From NCBI GenBank assembly GCA_001414485.1, contig LLEY01000344.1:1-20001 (forward strand): 20,001 nucleotides of DNA. Reading direction: 5' to 3'. Below, piece after piece: positions 11,001-19,924 of this stretch. The DNA is from Calycina herbarum (lineage: Eukaryota > Ascomycota > Leotiomycetes > Helotiales > Pezizellaceae). Both the position numbers and the translations under genes were made by a program. A model generated the notes under the pieces. It was not told where the DNA came from. It ran no database searches and worked only from the letters and a program-made list of their open reading frames with translations. Position 1 is the first letter of the stretch, and the number at the start of each line of letters is the position of its first letter.

Positions 11001-13740
11001 GTAGAAGCTTCAGTTGTATAACTAGAAAAGCCTATAAAGAATAGAAAGTTATATAAAGGAAGGTATTAAGAAGAGATATATTAGAAGATCTAAGTTACTA
11101 ATTGCCTTAAATATACTTATTATTAAGAAGAAAGACAACCTAGATAAGAGAGTATATGTTAATTATTAAGAAGTAAATCACACTATAGTTAAGGACGCTT
11201 ATCCGCTACTACCTAGCTAATACTTATAGGATAAGTTAGGTAAGGTAGTACGATTTACGAAATTAGATTAACAAAACGCTTATAGACTTATATAAATAAA
11301 AGTCAGAGACGAATAGAAGATAGCATTTGCCTTATTATCGAGCCTCTATAAATATACAGTTATACTATTTAGACTCTATAACGTACCAGCTACATGTTAG
11401 AGATAAAACAATAACATTTTAGGAGATCTTCTAAGAGTAATAGTAATTTATTATCTAGATAATATCTTAATCTTCTTAGAAAAAGAAGAAGAATATAAGG
11501 GATATATAAGAGAAGTTTTATAACAACTTATAAAAGTAAACTCTCGGTTAAAACTCTCGAAATACGAGTTCGGAGTAACTTAGACACTTTTCCTAGGATA
11601 GGTATTTAGCCTAGGAAAAATAGAAATAGATCTAGCAAAGATCTAGGACATCTTAAACTAGAAGTTACTAGAGAATGTAAAAGACGTATAGTCCTTCCTT
11701 AGATTTATAAACTTTTACTATCTATTTATATAAGACTATATAAAGATTGCTAAACTAATGTCAAGACTAGTTAAGAAAGCTATTAAGTTTATATAGAATA
11801 AATAAGTAGAAGAAGCTTTTTAGAAAATTAAAACAAAGTTTATAGAAAAACCTATTCTATACGATTTCGACGTAGACAAACCTAGTATAATCGAAACAGA
11901 TACCTCGGACATAGCAGTAGGTATAGTTTATCTATAGCTAAATAATAAGGGAAAACTTATACCTATTATATATTATTCTAAGACATTTAACCTAGTATAA
12001 TAAAACTATAACATCTTTAACAAGGAATTACTTACTATAGTATTAGCTTTAAAACATTAGAGAATTTATTTATAGTTAGTAAAATACCTAGTCACAGTTT
12101 TATCTAACTATAAGAACTTTAAGACGTTTATAATAACTAAGGAACTTATAACTAGATAATTAGCTAAATAGTTAGAGATATTAGAAGGATTTAACATTAT
12201 TATTTAATATATAAAGGGAACGTTAAATACTTAAGCTAATACTCTTAACTAGAAACCTAGATACGAGGGAAATAAGGAGTATAAGAAGATTACGATCTTA
12301 AAAACTCTTAAGAATAGAGACTTAGTACCTACTATATATAAGATAGCAGTAATAAACAACATTTAAATAGATAAGATTTAGAACATATATAAAGGTTATA
12401 ATTAGTATATAAAAGGGAAATTATAGGTTCCTAGCTTATACGTAAAAGAATTTATATAGGAATACTATACTATACCTGCTTATAGTTACTAAGGAATTCG
12501 TAGAACCCTCTAAAGGATAAGATAATACTATTATATTAATCGATTATCTACGATAGTTAAGAAAGTAATAGTAGAATATAATACCTATACTAGGAACAAA
12601 GCTTCCTACTATACTCTTTATAGATAGATGAATACTACTCTAATACTATAGATACCTTAGAAATCAATATCTATAGATTTTATTATTAAACTACTAAAAT
12701 CTAAAGACCTGATAATAGGAGTTAAATATAATATAATCCTAGTTATTATAGAACGACTTATAAAGTATATAATTCTTATAGTATATATAGAGTTAAGTAT
12801 AGCTAAGGAATTAGTATTTACATTTCTTAAAGAAGTAGTCTTAAGATATAGACTACTAGAAGAGATACTCTTAAATAGAGATAAGCTCTTTACCTTAAAA
12901 TTTTAAATCGCTCTTATAGAATAATTAGGTATGAAAAGGAAGCTATCTATAGCTTTCTACCCTTAAATAAATAGAGGAAACGAACGAATAAATTAAGTAG
13001 TTAAAATATACCTTCGTTATTATATAAACTACTAGTAAGATAACTAGGTAGAACTACTACCCTTAGCATAGTTTGCCTATAATAGTTCAGTAACAAAAAC
13101 AACACTTATTACACTATTCTATGCTAATTTTAGGTATAAATTATTAACGTATCGAGAACCGCTGTCTACGACTATTAACAACTAGCTTACTCGTATTTAC
13201 GTCTTAAAAATTAAAGGGCTATATAAGGAACTTATAAAGGATTTATAATTTATAGCTAAAAGAAATACATACTACTATAACAAACGACGTAGTTAGAAGC
13301 TAATACTAAAAGAGGGGGATAAAGTCTACTTAGTATAAAAGAATATTAATATAAAAAGACTAAGTAATAAACTAGATTATAAAAAACTTAGACCGTTTAA
13401 AATCAAATATGTTAAGAGACCTTTAAATTATAAATTAGTACTACTAAGGATAATAAACATCTACCTAGTATTCTATATATCCCTACTTAAACCAGCACTA
13501 CTAGGAGCACTACTAGCTCTACTTATAGAAATTTAACCAGTAAACCTAAACACTAAGTATAAAGTTAAGAGGATTCTTAACTATAGACTTATCAGAGGAT
13601 AGGTTAAGTATTTAATAAAATAGTTAGATTACCTATATTTAAAAAACACTTAAGAACCTAGAAAAAACATTAGCTAGTACTCGGAGAAACTTTAGAAGTT
13701 CTACTGTCGAAACCTAAGTCTACCTACATCGCGTAGTTAG
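8014..13740 (+). pseudogene. gag-pol polyprotein of the chromovirus, RIP-degraded
   Basis: All domains lie in one frame, interrupted by many TAA/TAG codons and no TGA. Gag: capsid region about 8203-8760, then a zinc knuckle at 8902-8943 whose CX2CX4HX4C spacing is exact but whose His and last Cys are Tyr. Protease: DLGVTSNF near 10459, for the usual D(S/T)GAT. RT: FTKLDQQNAY (first catalytic Asp kept) and YLDN at 11452-11463 for YLDD. RNase H: ETDTSDIAVG near 11890. Integrase: the HHCC finger is now four tyrosines (codons 12463, 12487, 12577, 12586); the core has Asp 12676, Asn for Asp at 12874 and Glu 12982, with exactly 35 residues between the last two. Chromodomain: about 13555-13710, with its expected Trp codons now stops. 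The start is unclear: the first in-frame ATG is 8203 and ATA 8014 may be a mutated ATG. The end is approximate. Confidence 0.9.
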
Positions 13741-14386
13741 TAGGAAAGGACTTAAGAAAGGCTAGGTTAAGGCCTAGGGTAAGGGCAGGGTCGGAAACGT
13801 CGGGCGTAGGAAGGGCGGCTAGCCTAGCAGCCTCTTCTTCTATCTGCTTCTTTTCTTCCTCCTTCTCTTTCTTCTTTCTTTCTAAATCTTCAGCAGCATC
13901 TAACTCGTTAAGTAAGTTAAGACCAGCAGCTATTATCCTTTAACACTTCTTATAGAGTTAACGTTTTTACTTCTTTAGTTGACGAATACAAGCCATAGCC
14001 TCGGCTATGATCGTATAACTCTTCTCCTCTTCATTATCTAGATACTCGATCTAAGAGTCAACACTCTCCTACTCATTTACTACAAGCATTCGATTAATAA
14101 TACAGACATCATAGGATTTGTTCATAGTAGTATAGCAACTATACCATGATAGTTTTTAGTCTCTAAGACTAAAACACTCATGTTCCTTATTAGCGTTTTT
14201 ACAACAGGTATATAGAGCTATTTTCTTACCTAATAAGTTAATTACTCTACTAAGAGCTTCGTAGTCAGTTCGTCGTAGAGAACAAGGGGCATTTATATTA
14301 GAAAAGGAAGAAGGCCGCTAGCCTTCTAACAATATTTCTTAGGTCGTACTTAAGTATAGGGACACGCTAAGCTAAGAAGGGGATAG
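13724..14386 (-). pseudogene. Antisense cysteine-rich coding-like relic inside the retrotransposon
   Basis: On the minus strand one frame reads as protein from the 3' LTR border to TAG 13724-13726, about 220 codons. Its internal stops (around nine) are only TAA or TAG. It contains ALYTCCKN...HECFSL (near 14200-14160) and SCYTT...YDVC (near 14130-14090), a spaced Cys pattern with likely Cys-to-Tyr losses that suggests a zinc-binding domain. A long charged helix follows (ERKKKEKEEEKKQIEEEAAR, near 13880-13830), probably coiled coil, and a short C-terminal tail ending in NYAM. The frame runs tail to tail with pol and overlaps its end by a few codons. Upstream it stays readable up to the LTR, so its promoter and start may be in the LTR. 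I do not recognise the family with certainty. Function unknown. Confidence 0.6.
14374..14386 (+). other. Polypurine tract
   Basis: AAGAAGGGGATAG directly abuts the 3' LTR. This is the position and composition of the plus-strand primer of an LTR retrotransposon, with one T near its end that may be a later change. Confidence 0.75.
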
Positions 14387-14821
14387 TGTTACGAATCACG
14401 TATATACGTAATAAGTAAAGACCAGGCAGCGTCCTAACAGGTTAAGCACTATCAGAATACTCTTATAGTAGATAAGGATCGGTTAAGTTAGCTAAGCAAT
14501 CTAGGGATTTCTTTTAGTTATAATCACATGATAAGAGTTCGCTAGACAGGGCGACAGGTCTAGCAGTCTAGCAGCGACAGAGCGACCAAGCTAGCAGGCT
14601 AGCATAAGGAAGGAAGCACCTATATAAGACTAGCACGTCTACTATTAGATAGGAGCTTCGTACTTAACTTTAGTTATTAATCTTATCATCTTATTTAACA
14701 TCTTTAATATAAGTAACAAGTTCACTTCTAAGTAAACAACCCAGCGCATCTGTACTTCTTACCTGTATACCAACCTTCGAGACTTAGTCATCTTTGTTTA
14801 GTTCGTTTGAGTTTCGTTACA
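14387..14821 (+). repeat. 3' LTR
   Basis: 435 bp with intact termini TGTTACGAA...TTCGTTACA. The ends form a 9-bp imperfect inverted repeat (one mismatch), longer than the usual TG...CA. Compared with the 5' LTR it shows about 35 transitions, no transversions and no gaps. Mutations are on both copies: some sites are T/A in this LTR and others in the 5' one. Confidence 0.95.
14621..14627 (+). promoter_or_regulatory. TATA box of the 3' LTR
   Basis: TATATAA at the same LTR offset as in the 5' copy, unchanged between copies. It could in principle drive transcription into the downstream helicase remnant and subtelomere. No evidence for activity is visible. Confidence 0.5.
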
Positions 14822-14826
14822 TAGCA
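14822..14826. repeat. Target-site duplication, right copy (TAGCA)
   Basis: An exact copy of 7543-7547, directly after the 3' LTR's terminal CA. Removing one copy together with the element rejoins the helicase frame without a shift. Confidence 0.95.
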
Positions 14827-15817
14827 GCAGCCAGCCAAGTTTCACATTACTATAACAACGAAGGAGAAGGAGAGAATCAAGAGGCAGAAGGTAGAGCGAT
14901 TTATAAGTAGGGCCAAGTGTCAACGGATTTATTTAGACCACGAGATAGATGGGAGAATAGATCGGGTACGATGTAAGGACGAGGAAGAGCATTATAATAT
15001 ATACTAGGCAAGTAATACTATAATAGACGAGCTAGAAGCTAAGCGACAAGCGTACATCCAAGAAGCCTAGGAAAGGCAAGAGCGAAGCACGGATAGTGCT
15101 ATTAATATCCCATCCAGCAGTGTCCCATTTTCCGGATTCCCTGTAGCAGATTTAGAGAGCAGCGACGGACCATTTCCCAGTTCCCCCCCGCCGAGTTCGT
15201 ATAGCAGCGTTGTTTATTACAACCCAGGGTTTAGAGTCGATCAGATTAGCTCCAGAGAACGTGCCGAGTTTCAGTCCCAGCAGAGCCAGCGGCAGCAGCA
15301 GCGGTTACAAGTCCAAGGACAGAATCAGCGAGAGGGCCGTGATATATAGGATTTAGAGGACCGTTTAGATCAGTAGGTAGGGAAGTGCCCGTTGTATTAC
15401 GTCCGGAGGTGTAGCGGGATCCCAGTCCAGTTCCAGCATACGTTAGAGGAGTACGCAGATATAGAGCGGGAGTTAGTACACACAGAAGTGCAAGCATTAC
15501 AGAGTATCCGGTTTCAGGAGTATACAGGTTATTATAATTATAGGGTTGCCCAGCAGGTGTACACAAGGTGGGATAAGATCTGGGAGAGGAATCGGAAGTT
15601 TAAGCGAAGGCAAGAGGGAGTATGCCAATATAAGGGGATTGTACAGCCCGTTATAGCAGCCATTATAGTAGCCGGGCCATTAGAGGTCGTCGATAAGGAG
15701 GCTTGGTTATACATACGGGCAGAGGGGATTTGGGGAGCGAATAGGGAGTTAGAAATAGGTGAAGTAGCCGATGTAAAGAGGGGCATGTTAAAGTGGTTTA
15801 GCCAGAAGCGGATTTAG
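14822..15817 (+). pseudogene. Telomere-linked RecQ-like helicase, 3' part
   Basis: This continues the frame that ends at 7547 once the retroelement and one TAGCA copy are discounted, and stops at TAG 15815-15817. It begins with a region like the cysteine domain seen after the core in fungal helicases of this kind: CQRIYLDHEIDGRIDRVRC from 14918, then EEHYNIY where two cysteines would be expected. A Ser/Pro-rich linker and a Gln-rich segment with intact CAG runs follow (15271-15340). The last 146 codons (15377-15814) are free of stops and encode a Trp- and Arg-rich segment (RWDKIWERNRKFKRRQEG) with a C-terminal domain I do not recognise. Only about five premature stops occur in 330 codons, counting the TAG at the insertion site, far fewer than in the 5' part, and CA and TG dinucleotides are well kept. 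The isolated open stretch may look like a gene of its own but is the tail of this pseudogene. Confidence 0.85.
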
Positions 15818-15930
15818 AGGTCTATCGAAGCAAGTATTTTATTACAGGTATTTTACCGGTTAATAATAGGATTAGAGGATTAGAAAAGAAGAAATAGAGT
15901 AGAGTATATAGAATAGAATATAGATGGTTC

Positions 15931-16638
15931 GCTGTTTTAAGTGCCCGCGGTAGGAGAGTAGGGTCAAGCCATTTTAAGTGCCCGCGGTAGAAGAGTAGGG
16001 TTAAGCTATTTTAAGAGTTAAGCCATTTTAAGTACCCGCGGTAGAAGAGTAGGGTTAAGCCATTTTAAGTGCCCGCAGTAGAAGAGTAGAGTTAAGCCAT
16101 TTTAAGTACCCACGGTAGGAGAGTAGGGTTAAGCCATTTTAAATACCCGCGGTAGAAGAGTAGAGTTAAGCCATTTTAAGTGCCCGCGGTAGAAGAGTAA
16201 GGTTAAGCCATTTTAAGTGCCCGCGGTAGAAGAGTAGAGTCAAGCCGTTTTAAGTGCCCGCAGTAGAAGAGTAGGGTTAAGCCATTTTAAGTGCCCGCGG
16301 TAGAAGAGTAGGGTTAAGCCATTTTAAGTGCCCGCGGTAGAAGAGTAGAGTTAAGCCATTTTAAGTGCCCGCGGTAGAAGAGTAGGGTTAAGCCGTTTTA
16401 AGTGCCCGCGGTAGGAGAGTAGGGTTAAGCCATTTTAAGGGTTAAGCCGATTTAAGTGCCCGCAGTAGGAGAGTAGGGATAAGCCGTTTTGAGTGCCCGC
16501 GGTAGGAGAGTAGGATTAAGCTGTTTTAAGTGCCCACGGTAGGAGAGTAGGGTTAAGCCATTTTAAGAGTTAAGCCGATTTAAGTACCCGCGGTAGAGGA
16601 GTAAGGTTAAGCCGTTTTAAGTGCCCGCAGTAGGAGAG
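15931..16638. repeat. 37-bp minisatellite, 18 copies
   Basis: Eighteen copies of a block around GTGCCCGCGGTAG, most 37 bp apart, each followed by AAGAGTAGGGTTAAGCCATT. At about three places an extra 17-bp piece (a partial TTTTAAGAGTTAAGCC) enlarges the spacing. Variation is mostly transitional (GTGCCC/GTACCC, CGCGG/CGCAG, CCATT/CCGTT). The unit contains TAGGGTTAAG, which resembles the telomere repeat. It begins about 110 bp after the helicase stop codon. Confidence 0.95.
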
Positions 16639-18960
16639 GAGGGGCTAGAAGTTATATATATTTATAAAGGTAGAAGTATAAGATAGTTTAAAAAGGGAGA
16701 GAAGAGTAAAGAAAGAGGAAACGATCATCTAAAGGGTAAGTCGGATTTAAAGATAAGATAAGGTAAAATAAATAAATTCAAATAATAGTATTATAGTTCG
16801 AGATATATAGAGGTTAAGAGTAGAGTAGTAGATTTAAAGAGAATAATTAGAATAATAAGAAAGAAAGGAAAGGTAAAGGTAATAGAAAAGGTTAGAATAG
16901 CAGAGTAGAGGAGGTAGAGAAATAAGTAAAAGGAGAGACGTAATAATAGAGTAGAGAAGAGATATTAGGAGAAGATAAGAAAAGAGTTTAAAATAATAAT
17001 AGAAAGGTTTCAGAAATAGTAAAGTAATAAAGAGAAAGTAGGAAAGAGGAAAAGAGTATAGAGTTATAAGATTAAAAAAAAAGAGAAGAAGGAAATAGAA
17101 GAAGAGAATAAAGGAGGAAGATATAGATTAATATTATAAGATATTAAGAGAAGAGAAGAGAATATAAGGAAAGATTAGATTAGAAAAGTAGAGTATATTA
17201 TAAAAGTTAGAAAATAAGAGAGAGTAAGTATAGAAGTGATAGAAAGAGTAAAAGATTAAATAAAGAGAGGAATAGAGGTAAAAAGGTAAGAAAAAGGAAA
17301 TAGAGTAGAAAAGATAAAATATATATATATAGAAGATAAAATTATAATAGAAGAAAATAGAAAGAGAAGAGAGGTATAGTTATAGAGGTAGATAAAGAAT
17401 AGAGTTAAAGAAGAGCTTAGAGTTAAAGGTATAGAGTAGAAAGAAAGGGAGATAAATAGAAGAGAACGGAAGAAGAAGAGGAAATTATAATCGAGTATAA
17501 GTAGAGATCGAAATATAGTAAAAGAAGAGTAAGAAATAAAAAGAGGAAGAGGAGAGAAAGAATATATAAATATAAAAGAGTAGAGAAGGGAGTTAAAGAG
17601 AGGAGGGATAATAATTAGAGAGAAGAGAAGTAAAAGAGAATAGAAGAAGGATTAATTTAGAAGGAAAATAGAAGGATAGAGTTAAAAGAGATAATAAATA
17701 AGAGGATAGATATAGGTAGAAAAAGGAAGATTAACGTAGTATATAAAAGAGAGGTAAAGAAAATATAATATAGAGGTAGAAAGAAATAGTAGAAAGAATA
17801 AATAAAGAGGTTAAAGACGTAGAGGAGATATTAAAAGAAGTAGAAGAAATAAAAGGAGGAAAAGTATAAAGAGAGAGAGAGATAAAATAAGTTAATATAA
17901 TAGAAGTAAGAAGTAGAGAGGTAGAAGAAAAATAGAAGGTAATAGAGAAGAGATAAAATAGAGAGTAGAAAGTATAGAGAAATTTGAGAAAAAGAGAGAG
18001 GAAAAGTAATAGTAGAAGAAGAAAAGAAAGTAAATATATAGAAAATAGAGAAAAGAAGAGAAAGGAAAGATTAGAAATATATTATAATATATAAAGAGCG
18101 GTTATAGTAATTAATAAAGAGTAAAGGTTATTAAAGAGTAGAGAAGAGAGAGAAGAAAAGTTAAGAAAGAAAGAGTTAGATTTTAATAAAAAGAAATATT
18201 AGAATTAAAGAGTTATAGTTATAGGCAAAGAGGAGAATTTAAAAGGTAGAAGTTATAGAATAGAAATAAAGATAGATTAATATAAAAGAAAGTAAGAAGA
18301 AGAAATTATAAAAGAGTTTTAGTAGAGAGAAAGAGATAGAAAAAGAAGAGTAAGAAAAATTAAAGAGAAGGAAAGAAGAAAGAAAGAATAGATAGATAAG
18401 GAGAGTAAGAGAGTAGATAAAAAGATAAGAAAGAAGATAATTATAAAGAGGAGCAATAGGAAGTAGTAGAAGATAAATAAGTTAAAGAGAGAAATAAAAA
18501 AATAGTATTTTAAGGAGAAAAGAAATTAGAAAAAAAGAGAGTATATTTAAAAGGATATATAAAGAAGAAGTAAAGGTAATATAATAGAGAAGGATATAGT
18601 AAGAGAAGCGAGAGTAAAGAAGAGAGTTAAAAAGGTAGAGGAGATATTAAAGAAGTAAAAATAATAAAAAAGAAAGATAAGGAAAAGAGAAAGGAGGAAG
18701 TAGAGATAAAAGTATAAGTATAATATAGAGGTAAGAAGTAGAGAGAAAGAAGATATATTTCAAGTAATAAAGAAAGATAAGGTATAAAAAAGAGATAAGA
18801 GAAAGAGATAAGAGTAAAAGAGAAATTAAAGAAAGCGAGAGTAAAGAAGTAGTAAAAGTAGAAGAAAAGAAAGTAAATAATTATTAAATAGAGTAAGAAA
18901 TAAAGAGGAAAGATAAGAGATATATTAATATTAAAAGATAGAGTTATAAAGAGATATTAA
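16639..18960. other. Purine-rich, C-depleted subtelomeric tract
   Basis: More than 2 kb in which the + strand is almost entirely A and G with some T and nearly no C; several 60-base lines have none (for example 17041-17400). Words such as AGAGTAGAGAA, GAAGAAG and TATAAAAG recur irregularly. Stops (TAG, TAA) occur in all + frames and I find no gene on either strand. The strand bias is the same as that of TTAGGG, so the tract may descend from telomeric or telomere-like repeats. Confidence 0.6.
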
Positions 18961-19320
18961 GGTTAGGGTTATAGAGGAGGATTAAGGTTAGGGTTATAGA
19001 GGAGCATTAAGGTTAGAGTTATAGAAGTATTTTAGAGTTAGAGTTATAGAAGGATTTCAGGGTTAGGGTTATAGAAGAGTATAAGAGTTAGAGTTATAGT
19101 AGAGTATAAGAGTTAGAGTTATAGTAGAGTATAAGAGTTAGAGTTATAATAGAGTATAAGGGTTAGAGTTATAGAAGAGTATAAGAGTTAGAGTTATAGG
19201 AAAGTAGAAGAGTTAAGGTTAGAGGAAAGTATAAGAGTAAGAGTTATAGAAGAGTAGAGTAAAAGAGTCAAGATTAGAGAAGAGTATAAGAGTTAGAGTT
19301 ATAGAAGAGTAGAGTAAAAG
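18961..19320. repeat. 25-bp minisatellite built on telomere-like motifs
   Basis: A strict 25-bp period runs from 18961 through units at 18986, 19011, 19036, 19061, 19086, 19111, 19136, 19161 and 19186, then decays to about 19320. Units open with GGTTAGGGTTATAG in the best copies and AGTTAGAGTTATAG in others, so each holds about two telomere units that are perfect or G-to-A degraded, followed by an AGAGTATAAG spacer. Confidence 0.9.
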
Positions 19321-19924
19321 AGAAGTAGAGAAGAAGAAGAGAAAAGAGGAGATAAAAGAGAAGGAATAAAGAGAGAAAAGAAGAAAAAAGATAGTTATAA
19401 AGTAAATAGATTAGAAGAAGTAATAAGAAAGTTAAGTAAGCGTTTAGGAGAAAGATAGAGAGTAGAAGAGAGTTAAGAGAGAAGAGAAAGAGAAGATTAA
19501 GATAATAGAATAGAGTTATAAGAGAGAGAGAAAGGAAGAGAGAAAGAGATAAAAGTTATAGAAGAATAAGTAATATAAAAAGAAGTAGATAAAGAAGTAG
19601 AGGTTTAAGATAGATTTTAAAAATTATAATAAATAATTAAAGTAGAGAGAAAAGAGAAAAGAAGAAAAGAAGTAGTAAATAAAAGAGAAATGATAAGTAG
19701 TTAGTAGGAAGAGATATAAAAAGATAAAGAGTTTAATATAAATTATATAAAGAAAGAGAAAAGAATAACAAAATTAAAAGAAAGAAAAGTAGAAGAAGAG
19801 AAATAAAATATAGAGTTAGAGTTATAGAAGAAAGATATTATAAAGGAAAGTTAAAATTAAGAAGTAATAAATTTAATTAGGTTTTTTAAATAGAATAAGT
19901 AAGAAAGAAAAGAGAATTAAAGGA
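19321..19924. other. Telomere-adjacent purine-rich tract
   Basis: The same A/G-rich, C-poor sequence continues up to the telomere. No gene, RNA or ordered repeat is visible. The last 60 bases before the telomere are no different from the rest. Confidence 0.6.

Larger units (their letters stand above)
7548..14821 (+). mobile_element. Ty3/gypsy chromovirus LTR retrotransposon, full length, RIP-inactivated
   Basis: A 7,274-bp element bounded by two 435-bp LTRs and flanked by TAGCA duplications. It lies in the same orientation as the helicase it interrupts. The internal part carries a gag-pol relic in one frame with the order Gag, protease, RT, RNase H, integrase, chromodomain, which defines a chromovirus. 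A cysteine-rich coding-like relic lies antisense between pol and the 3' LTR. A polypurine tract abuts the 3' LTR. No primer-binding site starting TGG follows the 5' LTR: the bases there are CTTTAAGCACC, so either the site is mutated or priming is unconventional. All reading frames are riddled with TAG and TAA, so it cannot move on its own. Confidence 0.95.

Noticed and set aside
15246..15786. Two minus-strand open frames of 106 and 82 codons
   Set aside because: They are antisense to the well-preserved C-terminal helicase part, whose + strand composition (Gln runs, Trp/Arg-rich tail) is clearly coding.
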